Assembly: GCA_951640165.1 (NCBI GenBank)
Contig: OX621266.1
Span: forward strand, 6,510,001-6,574,000
From: Pseudoips prasinana
Taxonomy: Eukaryota > Arthropoda > Insecta > Lepidoptera > Nolidae
Direction: 5' to 3'
DNA: 64,000 nucleotides
This document shows, in pieces, positions 9,077 through 19,705 of the stretch. Below the pieces are notes generated by a model. It ran no database searches, was not told the origin of the DNA, and saw only the letters and a list, made by a program, of their open reading frames with translations. How positions within the stretch are numbered: the stretch's first letter is position 1; each line of letters opens with the position of its first letter. A program made the position numbers and the translations under genes.

Positions 9077-10545
9077 CAGGACCACACGTCCGAGCATAAA
9101 GGAAGGGACACAAAACCACACCAGGCATGTCCCATATACTAGGATCGCATGCCTGAGCGCACTCCAAGACAGCATCCAATAACATGAAACCCTACCTTAC
9201 TTGAAGTGTATCCGTCAGCCAGGATAGCATATCCGAGTACAAGGACCTGCAAGACAGAGACTATCCCAACCGCAAGATAGAACTTCCCTTAATGTGTTTG
9301 TCCTTTGCGAAAGACACTTTGCACAAATAGAGAATCATGAAATCAATTTGTAATTCTCAAAACAACACACAATGCTCGGCACACAAGCATGTCCACAAAA
9401 ACTTTACAAAATTAGTTTAAGCAAAATATCAAAGTGCCTAAATAATTAAAGTCACACACCATGGAAAGTGACTCCACACACATCGGGAGTCCACTCACCA
9501 CGCCACGGGATCATGTACTTAACTGCGTTTAAGCTCCCATAGCAGCTGGACACGCGCGCAGGCGCACACCCGCCAAACCAGGTGCCTCAGGGCCCCAGCC
9601 CCGAAGTTAGCCACCGGGTCACGCCGACAGCCTGCTCCAAACAGCAAGTGACACACTCGCCTTTTCTCTCCAACACCACTCGCTTGTCAAACCTTGCCAC
9701 GCAAGCCATGTACTGGCCGCAGTCTGCGCCCATAGTTTGCTTAACACCTTCTAGGATCCACGCATATCCGGGTCCCTGTGGACTAAGAGAATTTAATTAC
9801 AAAGAGAACATCACCAAACGATCACCAAACGTGAACTCTTTTAATTAGCCTTATTCAAAATAAAGGCGACAGTTTTTTTTTTTTTTACTTATACACGTTA
9901 TTAGATGTAACATGTAACAATCATACGAAACGTATTTCACGTAAAAACCTGAAAGACTCAACAGAGGTCCCTTCATGTAACATCAGAACCACCGGGGTTC
10001 TTAACTTACCGAATTGTATAAGAAATACAAAAATCATTGTCTTACGTAGCTAATTGCATCCAAACTACCATTCTGAGGCGATTCAATTACTTCGTTCGCT
10101 GCCTGGGTTATTCTTGTCCATTCAATTGGTACAACATCAAAATCATCAGCATGTGGCATCATTAGCGTCTTTCTAAAACAAAATCCTGAAAACAATGCAC
10201 TAACGCGCAACACACATATTAGATCACATTAACGCTCGGTATATTTCAGAGCTTTACCATCGATAATTATAAAAATAACTTCTATGAGATAATTGAAACG
10301 GAGACTAAAAATTTGTCATTTCCGTCAGACTTTTTGTGGCGGAAAAATGTGTACTAAACCACCTTTCTCCGACTCGGCTACACCTGACAATAACTCACTT
10401 GATTTGAGATTGCTAACATGACTGATCTCACTTTGGTGTAACCTTTGTCCTTTAATATGACCAAGTCTTTTACATAACATCATTACATATGACGAAACAT
10501 ATAATCGTCCGACACAAAGTACATCCACACTAAGAACATCTTCTC

Positions 10546-10640
10546 ATGGTTCACACAAATATTTTTCCCATGCGGGAATCAAACCTGGATCATTGAATGA
10601 CAACGCGATGATCTTAACCACTGCGCCACACGTGCAGTCA
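10546..10640 (-). mobile_element. tRNA-derived SINE B inside LTR element
   Basis: On the minus strand GCACGTGTGGCGCAGTGGTT is followed by AAGATCATCGCG and a B-box-like GGTTTGATTCCCGCA, then AAAATATTTGTGTG. It lies in the LTR element interior, so it inserted after the element or was carried by it. Confidence 0.75.
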
Positions 10641-11414
10641 AACTTCAGAGGATGACTTCAAACTTATGTTGGTAACTCCGCTGCTAAGAAGTAGCTTGAG
10701 AACGTGCACTGTTATTACACCTACTAGGTTTTAAATAACAACTCTTTTACATTGTAGAATGCAAATATAACACTTTGAGTATTAAATTGAAAAAAATGAT
10801 AAGACTATCAAGTGTTACTTAGTAAGCTTTGTCAATACCATGTAGCATAGGCTTTTCAGCTCCTTACTCAATCCTCTCACTACCATTAGGCGCAAAACAA
10901 CGGCATGACATTTTATACAACACCGTGATGTCAACCGTTTGAGGTTGCATTCCTCAGCGGTGGTCAATACCTACAGCTATATACGATGGCTATCATGCAA
11001 TGCACACGATACTGAGCGGCGCTGGCGACAGCTATCAACAATACGACGACTACTGATAGAGGTTAGATCGTAATCCGTAACACACATCGCAAACTACCTT
11101 TTTGTTTAACATGGCGAATCGGTTAGACTAGGAGGCTTTCACTGTTTCACTGGACTATCGCAAACTACCGTGCGACAAACTAAGTGAATGGTTTCGCGCC
11201 CTGATATGGGATCCACCTTTCAAGAAAGACTTGATCGGCCACGTGAAATACATAGCGGTATTTCACATACAAAACAATAAAATTGTATCTACTTACGTAA
11301 ATCACACAACACAAAAATTTACCAAAACAAAACACATTTATGTACACTTCGTAGACTGCGCTCACAGTTAATACACTCGGCAACGGTTAAAACACAATAG
11401 TGATTAGAACAAAT

Positions 11415-11815
11415 CTAAACAAAACGAACGACTAGAAATATCGACAGAATCGTGTCAACAACTGCCTGAGTAAGCAAAATACCCTCATTTTTCATTTTAT
11501 AGTGGTAGATTTTAAAATTACTTTCGATCGTTTCTAACTTACTCATGATAGAATCTAACGTGCGGTGTAGATTTTCTTGTGCCCTAGAAGGCATTGCAAT
11601 CACGTTCGCTCTTATTATAACTGCTACCGCTCAAGGACCGTAAACGGATCGTCCTGTTTTCGACAATCTGACCGCGAACGAACAAGTTTACGTGAACTTT
11701 CAAAACTATCCGGTCTGTCGCGACGCCTAGATCTACTTCGTGTATCACGGCAATAATTTCCACACTTATCATCGTGACAACTATGCGAATCATTGCGTGG
11801 TGTGCGCTCTATTTA
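11415..11815 (-). pseudogene. Second gag-like start region in LTR element
   Basis: In one minus-strand frame (about 11,810-11,638) there is an Arg/Ser-rich stretch including RDTRSRSRRDRPDSFESSRK, ended by TAG. Shifted downstream is MPSRAQENLHRTLDSIMSKL (from about 11,594), a helix-forming segment. The order, an RS-rich region followed by a short coiled coil, repeats that of the gag start at 12,636. It could be a diverged duplicate of the gag N-terminus or part of a second, nested element. The frames are broken, so no product is expected. Confidence 0.35.
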
Positions 11816-12219
11816 CTTTAGTCACCAGTGAAACTGAACTAATCACAATTTAGATATTAACTAACGGTTTTATACTTTAGGGCGCACACAAAAACAAAAC
11901 AACAAGCACATGGTACTTACTTTTTAAAAGCAACCGATACCAAAATACAAATAAATTTTGCTTACAGGAACACTGTCGACACTATACAAAAGTAAAATAC
12001 ACAAACGAGGTACTCAAAATCACTCCAATTATTTAAAGATTCTGCACGGTCTACCTCAGCATACCAATTATCGAAAATATGTAAATTTGAGTCAAAATTG
12101 GAAATGTAAAAATGTTCATTCAGGCAAACACGACTGTGAAATGCTCTGGGACGCTGCTACGAGTGGGTTCCAAACCACGTGGCGGTGATCGAGACCGAGT
12201 GCATGGACGTTGTCTGTGA

Positions 12220-12636
12220 TTAAGTCGTAGGCCACAATAACTGATCTCTCGGTCGCGGCATTATATTAAGCGTCGAGACACTAACCTCCGTGTTCATACA
12301 TGAGCGACGCGCATCACGCGAATCTGCTTGAACCGGCGATCGCAGGGTATTGCGCTTAGGTGTACGCGAAACATGCTCAAGTCGAGATGGCGACCCAATA
12401 TGGCTTGGGTTTCCCTCCGACACTCTCGTATCACAAACACTCGAACGCCCCGGCCTAGGTGAAGTCGGAGACGCATCTTCTAATGCCTTAAGACGAGTAA
12501 GCATTGCCTGCATTTCGAGCCGTAACCTAAAATTTTCGTCTGGCGATCGCTCGCGACGCTCACTGTGGCGACTACCGTGCCCAGAACTATACCTATCCCG
12601 GCGATTCACACTATAATCACGCTCACGATTCGACAT
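12220..12636 (-). CDS. gag-like N-terminal protein of LTR element
   Basis: The ATG at 12,634-12,636 (minus) opens a 138-codon frame. Upstream in-frame sequence is hydrophobic and non-ATG-started, so this ATG is preferred. The start (MSNRERDYSVNRRDRYSSGH) is rich in Arg and Ser and is followed by a short helix (DENFRLRLEMQAMLTRLKAL, about residues 34-53), then a Pro/Ser/Arg-rich tail. That layout, basic disordered segment plus coiled coil, is usual for the N-terminus of retrotransposon gag. It stops at a TAA near 12,220 with no capsid core or zinc knuckle, so it is truncated. It lies about 150 bp inside the 5' LTR, the expected place for gag. Function in packaging is inferred from position only. 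Confidence 0.6.
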   Translation of the reverse strand: MSNRERDYSVNRRDRYSSGHGSRHSERRERSPDENFRLRLEMQAMLTRLKALEDASPTSPRPGRSSVCDTRVSEGNPSHIGSPSRLEHVSRTPKRNTLRSPVQADSRDARRSCMNTEVSVSTLNIMPRPRDQLLWPTT

Positions 12637-12785
12637 AACGAAAATAATACCACTAAACAACAACAAAAGCCAACCAATTAACCGAATAAAACTGCACAAC
12701 AACAACAAAAACAAAATCTGAACTCACCGATAATTGCAAAACACACAAATAACTAAGTGGGCGAAAGAAGAATCCCACTTCTGAT

Positions 12786-13075
12786 CTAAGGAATGAGACC
12801 AGAAGTAACTTTTTTAAACAAATTTTAATACAACTTACGGAAACAAAAATCACAAATAACAAACCAATCATTATAATTCAAACAAAGAAAACGAACAAAA
12901 GAAGTAAAATCACCCGCACTACACTAGGCTAACAATTATAGACAAAGACTACGAATCGACCCACAATCGGACAGAGTAATAGCCTCGACAACCGTTGGTC
13001 GGGAAAGAGAGCGACGCCGGCGAGGCATCGCCTTTTTATAAAAAATCCCCACTCCTGTAGTTTTCCAGTTCCACA
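12786..13075 (-). repeat. 5' LTR (290 bp)
   Basis: It is the partner of the LTR at 8,128. Its minus-strand TATA motif would drive transcription into the gag ORF. The region just inside it (minus-strand AGTGGGATTCTTCTTTCG) is where a primer-binding site should lie; TGGGATTC begins with the required TGG, but the tRNA could not be named. Confidence 0.92.
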
Positions 13076-13080
13076 ATACT

Positions 13081-13802
13081 TATTGTGCCGTCACTAAGGA
13101 AATTCATTGAATTTTATGTTTTTTATAGTAGCCGTGGAGTTTTTGTTATATTTGCGGATATTTTTTATACTTTATGATTATGGATCCCTCGCGTTACTAA
13201 AACTAGGACTTATTATTATGGAATAAAACACAACATATTACTTCTACAAATTGTATTATTGGTTAGAGATAATCAAACAGTAGATAGAAATATAATCAGA
13301 CTTTCGTTTTCATTATATTATCACATAATAAATGATATTTTAAGATCTACGGTATTACCATTACCATTTCGACAGCTTATTTTTTAAAATAATCTTACTT
13401 TAACATAATCAGTATTAATAGTTATTTAATATGACAACAAGCAGGTATTAAGGTTTACATTTTGTTAGTTTTTATGTATAAATGAGTGAAAATCTTGTAA
13501 CAAACTTTCAAAACAAAATCAAAAACGTAGGGACATTTAGTAACGCTAGAGAAAACTATTTGGTAACAACAGAGAATGTGTTGAAAATCCGCATGTTAAA
13601 AATAAATGAGATCTAAGATCTAAGAGACCATTACAAAATAAAAACAAAGAAAAATATCTTCTCAAATAACAAATACTTACTACAACCTTCTTCATTATTT
13701 TCTGATATTTGGCGAGTAAGATCTACATAAAATTAAATTCTGCATTGAAATCTGCAAACGTGCAATTGAAAACATTTGAATGCTTTACCGAATAAATTTA
13801 TA
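13081..13802. other. Non-coding AT-rich stretch
   Basis: Nothing recognisable apart from the LTR element TSD at its left edge. Confidence 0.5.
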
Positions 13803-15057
13803 TTACTCTTCACTTCTCGAAAATTGGTAATATACACGATGCCCTCTTTTAACTCCAAGCCCTCTTTGGGTGACCTTGAGCCGTCTAATAAGGCCCATAG
13901 TGAGCGACCACGTCTCTGTTCCGTAAGTCATCACTGGCAACACACACTGGTCGAAAACTTTCAACATGAGACACGGCGATATTTTGGACAAGAAGATGTT
14001 ACGTAGCTTCCCTAACGCTGCTCAGCCGAGTTGGATTCTACAATTGAACTCCTTCTCGAAGTTGGACCTACTTAGTTGGATGATCTGTCCTAGGTAAATA
14101 TAGTTCTCTACAACTTCGAGTGCAGAGTCTCCAACCTTAACTAGAGTGGGTGCTACATGGATGTTTCAGACCCACTTGTTGAGAGTCTGCTGAGTCCATC
14201 GAGCATTGTACCGAAGCCTTCAAAGGTCTCAGTCATGAAATTGATGCCAAAGCCATCCCATTCTAGAAGCTTGAAGACATCTTCTAATGCAGCGGTGAAC
14301 AGTTTTGAAGATATAACATCTCCCAGTCTCACACCTCGCTGCAAGTGGATAGGTTTCGAGTTCTGGTCCTGGAGTCGCATTGACATAGTGGCGTATTCTT
14401 ACAAACTCTTTAACACCTCGATTTTGCGGTAGACGATATGACCCCTTTGGAAAAACCTCATTACGGCCTAGGTTTCGATTGAATCCGAGGTTTTCTCATA
14501 GTCCACAAACGCTAAGCATAATGGCTGGTTATACTCTTCGGTTTTCTGTATAACTTGCCGCAGCGTATGTATGTGGTCTATGGTACTAAGGCCTTTACGG
14601 AAACTCGTTTGTTCGGGAGGCTGGAAGTCGTCAAACCTGCGTGCGAGACGATTCGTAATGGCTCTCGAAAACAATTTGTAAACATGGCTCAGCAGTGTAT
14701 TGGGTCTGTACTTCTTTAGGAGGGTTTTATCACCCTTTTTGAAGAAAAGCACCGCCAGACCTCTGTGCCATGCTTGTGGCGTTTGACCTTCTAGTATGAC
14801 GGAGTTAAATATCTTTTAAAAGGCCCGTAGGATTGGTGTACCACGCACCTTTAGAAGCTCTGCCTAAGTCTGTCATCATCAGGCGTCTTGTTGTTCTTAA
14901 GCTGTTTGAGAGCCATTCTAATGTCGTACAAGCTGACGCCCGGGATGTCTTCGGTAAAGGGTTGGGTTAGTCGTGCTCTGGGAATATACTTCATCATATA
15001 TATTTTTTCATTTCTTATTAGTAATGTACTGTAGTTCTTTGGTAATTTTGAGTACAA
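13803..15057 (-). pseudogene. RTE-clade LINE, broken reverse transcriptase
   Basis: Minus-strand pieces in order: LKQLKNNKTPDDD (about 14,900); FFKKGDKTLLKKYRPNTLLS, YKLFSRAITNRLARRFDDFQ and FRKGLSTIDHIHTLRQVI with motif A as FVDYEKTSDSIE (14,752-14,468); LQRGVRLGDVISSKLFTAAL (14,386-14,153); and QCVLPVMTYGTETWSLTMGL (13,991-13,803). These are the fingers, palm and C-terminal landmarks of RTE-type reverse transcriptase. The usual motif A phenylalanine is lost, and the palm D-D motif (FADD) is missing: the text jumps from FGINFM to ETFEGFGTMLDGLSR, as if deleted. Several frame changes separate the pieces. It is inactive. RTE 3' ends elsewhere in the window (19,796; 21,349; 22,866) belong to the same broad family. 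Confidence 0.85.
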
Positions 15058-15604
15058 TCAAGGGTTCATCATCGTCCGAAGATTTAGCTGTATGTAAAGA
15101 TTGGGGAGCATCATTATTAACCATACCCTCATCGGAGTGAATATAAAAATGTTCATGATTTTCTGTGATATTCCGCATTTCTTAAATCGTAATTTCAGGT
15201 CTCCGAAAACTTGGCGGTTTATTTTCCGAAACTCTGTTTAACATATTTTTCGTTATTTTCTTTTGGAGTTAAATTAAACTTTTTTATATATTACTTTTTA
15301 CGTTCATGTCACGCATTATCAAGTAATGACAATTATCATTATAGTCATTTTAATTTCTCTAGATGTAACTAAAATAAAATAAGCATCAATTAATAATTAA
15401 TAATTTAAAAAAAAACAAGGAGTTGTAGATCATAAAACAAAAAACAATTTTAGCGAAAACGCAAAGCTCGAATAACTTGTGAATAAACCACAGCTTATAA
15501 CAAAGGTAGGATAGAAACAACATGGCGTGCTACAAAACCTACAAATCATTAGGTGTTCTCATTGCTGGTTGTTAATATTATTTCACTTTGTAGTTTTCTT
15601 CCTT
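15058..15604. other. Non-coding AT-rich stretch
   Basis: No supported feature. Confidence 0.5.
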
Positions 15605-16065
15605 TTCATATTTTCTATAGGTGTTTCGTGACGGAGCGACTAACAGAAATCGTCAAGCATCGCTTCGTATCATTTTCCATTATAACGTTTTTCTATGTGC
15701 ATAATATGTCTTGATGAAACCTTTTGTCATGTTCATTTGATACTGCTCCAAGATTAGCGGGAACGAAATCCAAATGAGAATCCAGGAAATGAATTTTAGG
15801 GACATTTTAGGGCTTTGTATGAAGAAAGAAGTTCGAGGACGACTTCACGGTAGTTTATTTTTGTTTCCAAGAAAATTATGACACATATTTACGAAAGCGG
15901 TCCATTCTCTCTTTTCAGCTTCATTCAATGTGCTTTCAAAATTTGAGTCCATCATTATCTCGTATTTTGAGACCTACAAAGATTCCTTCTTTCAATTGCG
16001 CGTCGGTGATTCGAGAAATTAGAGATATTGAAAACCTTCACCGTCCTTGTGGCTTTAATAAAAAT
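15605..16065 (-). pseudogene. Frameshifted pseudogene of a repeated arthropod gene family
   Basis: Reading the minus strand and changing frames, the following pieces line up: ITDAQLKEGIFVGLKIRDND (about 16,020-15,955); MDSNFESTLNEAEKREWTAF and MCHNFLGNKNK (15,953-15,855); VVLELLSSYKALKC; then FLDSHLDFVPANLGAVSNEH and FHQDI (about 15,795-15,710); and EKRYNG. These landmarks (EGIFVGPQI, FLGN, YKALGC, HSHLDFFP-NLGAVSDEHGER-FHQD, MEKRY) recur in a high-copy uncharacterised protein family I remember from many insect genomes, probably carried by a mobile element. At least three frameshifts and in-frame stops are visible, so it is dead. The biochemical function of the family is not known to me. Confidence 0.65.
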
Positions 16066-17187
16066 TTTCATAAGGGCCAACGTAGAGGAATAGAACTACA
16101 GATAATAAATACATTTCGTATCCGGTTGGCTAATAATGTACTATACTTTTATACTATTTTTGATAATACTTGATTATTCACTAAGAGGATAAAGCATTGT
16201 CTTGTTTTACGGCCGCCATTTTGAATCTCAAGCGTAACTAAGGATTCTAATTACTTAATTGTATGGGACTGCCTCGTTTTTCTAACGGTGACATATCTAG
16301 CGGTTCAACAGATAATACCTACATTACAGAATTGAATTCCTGTTTCGCGGGGGACTTTGCAAACATGCAATTCACTGACACAAATTAAACCCAGACTTAA
16401 AAAACTACATAAGGTTACTGTTAATATGATCCCAATCCGTTAAGGAGATATAGGAATGATTATTTGGAACCAAATGACCCCTTATGCGTTGTGTAAATGT
16501 CCACCATTGTCGATAATTTTGAAATTTTATATAATTTTGTTACGTTAAACAAAGTTGCGCGGACGGAGGAGTATTTATTTTCAAACAGTTAAAGTTCATA
16601 TGGAGAAGGAATGCAGTAAGCTAATATTTTTTATATAATAGGCATTAAAAGTAAATTATTTTCATTAAAATTACATTACTTATGCTTTTGACACACTGAC
16701 AAACTGAGAACATATTAATATTATTTTTCTATAATGTCTATAGTCTTTGATAATAGAACCTAAATGGTCGATATTTGAACGAGTGCGATCTCTAGAGGTA
16801 GTTTCTATAAATATATCTTATCTTTCTATATATACAAGTGCAGTCAAATACTGAAATATATATACTCGTAATATTTTCGAAAGAGCGAGATGATACAGCT
16901 TTGAAGTTAGCAATTCCTCATAAATAAATATTTAGGTATACCTAAAGTGCCTTGCAAACCTCAGAATGAATAAATTTTCCTCACAAAAAGAGAACACTTC
17001 CAACGTACGGAATCGAACGCTTGTCCTTGAGCAAGAAAGTCTCGCCGACTTGCCTTTTATTCTTATTTTGTTACGTTGAAGGCAACCGGTTGGGTAACTT
17101 GTTTTAATGTGTGGAATAAGTGTAGGTATCTTCAGGAGATGTTCGTCTTAAATTAACTTTAAAACTCCATATCTGGTCGACTGGTAA
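16066..17187. other. Non-coding stretch
   Basis: AT-rich, with no supported gene. A weak tRNA-like B-box on the minus strand near 17,013 (GTTCGATTCCGTAC) may be an old SINE head. Confidence 0.45.
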
Positions 17188-17690
17188 CGGCCTCGTTGGT
17201 CTAGCGGTAGCATGTTCACCCGCAGAGAACGAGGTCCTGGGTTCAAATCCCGGGTCGGGCCAAAAGTGATTTTGGGACTTTGCTGTAAAACAAAAATTTC
17301 TCCGCATCAGCCTAAAGTCTGGGAGTTGGCGGTATTATACCCCGGGCCTCGGAGAGCACGTAAAGCCGTCGGTCCTGTACCGGACCTCTCTCCGGTCGTG
17401 TGTCTCGCCGTCTCATCAGATCATGAGAGTGATGGAATAGAAAGTTCACCTGTGTTTGCACACACAGTTATAGACTAATTTTGAAGTGTAGTTATACATA
17501 AACATACATATATACATAGACTTCCTAGAGAAGTAGGCAGAGACAACGGATTTCTATTTGTCACAATCTTTGCACACCTTTAGGGTTTAGGGTACTTGTG
17601 AGGGTGTTTGTGCACTATAATATGTCCCGCGCAGATGATTACTAAAATTCGGCTCGGAAACTCCGCTAGGAGGACATTACTGGTAAGGTG
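17188..17690 (+). mobile_element. tRNA-derived SINE A, long copy
   Basis: The tRNA-like head GGCCTCGTTGGTCTAGCGGT with B-box GGGTTCAAATCCCGGG leads into the same body as at 1,739. Next comes a GC-rich middle (GGAGAGCACGTAAAGCCGTC) missing from that copy. It ends CCGCTAGGAGGACATTA. The 1,739 copy therefore has an internal deletion or is a subfamily. Confidence 0.8.
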
Positions 17691-17860
17691 TTTTAGCCCT
17701 TACCAGTTTAGTTGTACTGTATAATTAATGCAACTCAATAGCGAATCAGCAGAGGGGTCATTTGTGTTAGATAAAAATAATAGCCACTTGTTAGTGCCCG
17801 CCACCATCTCGGCAGCAAACTCGAAATGGGCACTCAGATAGAAATAAACGTTTGCCCTGG

Positions 17861-17901
17861 TGGTCAATGACACTTATAACTATTATAAGTGTCATTGACC
17901 A
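17861..17901. other. Perfect 18-bp inverted repeat
   Basis: TGGTCAATGACACTTATA (17,861-17,878) pairs exactly with 17,884-17,901 around a 5-nt loop. It lies just upstream of a SINE C copy that lacks its A-box region, so it may have replaced part of the SINE head. Confidence 0.9.
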
Positions 17902-17934
17902 TCGGGGTAGAAAATATTTAGTAAATGTTTCCCT

Positions 17935-18166
17935 TTCAAGCCGCAGGTCGTGGGTTCGATTCCCGCCCAGGACAGATATTTGTATGCATGAACATGTTTT
18001 TTTGTCCTGATTTTGAATGTAATTATCTATATAAGTATGTATTTACAAAAGAACGGTAGTATATATAAATATCAGTTATCTGGTTTCCATAGTACAAGCT
18101 CTGCTTAGTTTTCACCTATAGCTCTGCTCAGATGGCCGTGTGTGAATAATGTCCAAGGATATTATA
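17935..18166 (+). mobile_element. SINE C, B-box and body
   Basis: GTCGTGGGTTCGATTCCCGC, ACAGATATTTGTATGCATGA, then a TCTATATAAGTATGTATTTA body and the tail GGCCGTGTGTGAATAATGTCC. The 5' half of the tRNA-like head is not recognisable. Confidence 0.8.
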
Positions 18167-18464
18167 ACTTTTTCCTGTTACGCCTTAGGATTAATGTTTT
18201 TTTAAAGTGTGTGTTCTCCAACTGTGTTCAGTCCTAATGCTAGTCGAATATGATGTTATGTCGAGGTAATGAGTTGTCCAACTATTGTGTGTCGAAATTG
18301 AGACCGTGTCCAATATGTAACTGTTGAAATTCATTATGACAACGGTAAGGAGTACCGTGCGGCTTGTACCACTAATAACTGAACGTAGAGTAGCCACTGC
18401 TTAAACGATAAAGATGATTGTAATTCTATCCATTTCAATACATGTTTGGTCAGAATTAATAACA
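18167..18464. other. Spacer between opposed SINE C copies
   Basis: About 300 bp of unique sequence lies between SINE C tails facing each other. No gene is seen. Confidence 0.45.
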
Positions 18465-18905
18465 ATAATATCCTGGGACATTATTCACTCACGGCCGTCT
18501 GTGACTCTACCGGCTAAGTCGCCGAACATCGTTTTCGTGAATGGCGTTCAAATAAATAAAGGTTAAAAATGACTTAATCAATCGTTAAATCGGCTTGCAT
18601 GACCACATGTGACGTATGAATGGTCCGGAATCGATTGTCAACGTTGAAGTCGCTTGAACAATTAACTAAGACATTTTTAACCTTTATTTATTTGAACACC
18701 ATTCACGAAAACGATGTTCGGTGACTTAGCCGGTAGAGCCCCTGATCCCAAACAGACCTATCAAACCCAGATAACTGATATATTCCATATACAACGATTC
18801 CTTTATAAATACGTAATTATATAGATAAATACACCCAGACTCAGGACAAACAGACATGTTCATGCACACAAATATCTATCCTAGGTGGGACAGGTATATG
18901 TATAG
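18465..18905 (-). mobile_element. SINE C interrupted by a MITE
   Basis: On the minus strand the SINE body (18,905 down to 18,745) reaches TTTGGGAT. After a 246-bp insert (18,499-18,744) it resumes with ACGGCCGTGAGTGAATAATG and GGATATTATT, exactly the tail of the copy at 17,935. Together with that copy it makes a tail-to-tail inverted pair. Confidence 0.8.
18499..18744. mobile_element. MITE with ~70-bp terminal inverted repeats
   Basis: The left end, from CTCTACCGGCTAAGTC (18,505) through AATAAATAAAGGTTAAAAAT, is mirrored at the right end to 18,738. The arms are about 65-70 bp with two or so mismatches (GTCGCCG/GTCACCG, ATGGCG/ATGGTG). The outermost bases CTGTG...CCCTG are compatible with a hAT-type end, but no clear 8-bp TSD is seen. 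There is no coding capacity. Confidence 0.85.
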
Positions 18906-19211
18906 TACATACCTTCAATAATCATTTACAAAGCTCCGGAAATCTCTTAAATATTATCAGGTGTTAATAGAATACACAGTAAACCAGAACTAAATCAAAT
19001 AAACCAGCGCTTCTTAGTTCTTATTTACAAAAACGAAGCCAATGATTCTCGCAATAGGCAAACAAAGAAATCGATTGGTTTGCGTTCAACCTTCGTGAGC
19101 GTCAATTATAATCGGTTTAACACGTTAATCGGGCGGATTATAAAACAATATAATATCCGTAGAAAATTATATAATAATTGAAAAGCTCATTGCCAATTTT
19201 AACTCGACATA
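18906..19211. other. Non-coding stretch
   Basis: No supported feature. Confidence 0.45.
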
Positions 19212-19505
19212 AAATCAATCATCATCGTCATCATCTTTACAGCTAAAATAAGTCCAATGCTGGATAAAACTCCTTCTAGAATCATCTTGAATCTAGATGA
19301 TATCATGAATCTAGAATATTATTACCCCATCTCCACCCGTGGGGGCGTAAAAATCGACCCGAGGGAATACCTACCGGAGAACTGGCAACAGTGTTTTTCT
19401 GTGAACTACTCGTTTGACCAAGCCAAGTGTGGCGATTATGGCATGTCCCCCCATTCTTTAGGGAGGCTTTTGTCCAGCTGTGGACGTAATTCGGCAGACA
19501 TCTGA
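19212..19505. repeat. Degenerate repeat with RTE-type ends
   Basis: The left end reads CATCATCGTCATCATC (the complement of a GATGATGAT tail). The right end carries GGGAGGCTTTTGTCCAGCTG, a worn version of the RTE 3' motif at 19,966 and 21,361. The 82-codon open frame inside has no recognised similarity and is considered chance. Confidence 0.5.
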
Positions 19506-19705
19506 AAACCTGATTAAGAAAATGGCAAAGGTAAAAATACTTCAAGTTTTGGTAATGATAAATGTAGAAACAACTCATCATTTGAGAACAAGTTATTTAC
19601 AAGTTATTTAAGAAACTGCTTTAAAGGGGCTTTTTTGGTATCTAGCCGAGATATCAAAAGATTGGCAAGTTTGTCTAGAGGTTAGTGACCCTGACTGCTA
19701 AGTCA

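Larger units (their letters stand above)
8418..11414 (-). other. LTR element interior without recognisable pol
   Basis: Read in both strands, the short frames show no protease DTG/DSG, RT YxDD, RNase H or integrase signature. It contains a 54-bp tandem repeat, one SINE B and a GC-rich patch (9,540-9,620). It may be foreign or strongly decayed interior sequence. Confidence 0.55.
8123..13080 (-). mobile_element. LTR retrotransposon, non-autonomous or decayed
   Basis: Two 290-bp LTRs (8,128-8,417 and 12,786-13,075) flank a 4.37-kb interior, with ATACT repeated on both outer sides (8,123-8,127 and 13,076-13,080). The TATA motif, gag start and LTR orientation place the 5' LTR at the right, on the minus strand. 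The LTRs differ at about six positions, all transitions in those noticed (about 2%). The interior holds a gag N-terminal ORF but no recognisable protease, reverse transcriptase, RNase H or integrase, so it must depend on another element. The superfamily is not resolved; a 5-bp TSD fits several. Confidence 0.9.

Noticed and set aside
9582..9848. An 88-codon plus-strand frame inside the LTR element.
   Set aside because: It runs against the element's orientation in a GC-rich patch, without a recognised domain.
19257..19505. An 82-codon open frame as a small gene.
   Set aside because: It ends inside a worn RTE 3' motif and has no recognisable similarity or domain; probably chance within a repeat.
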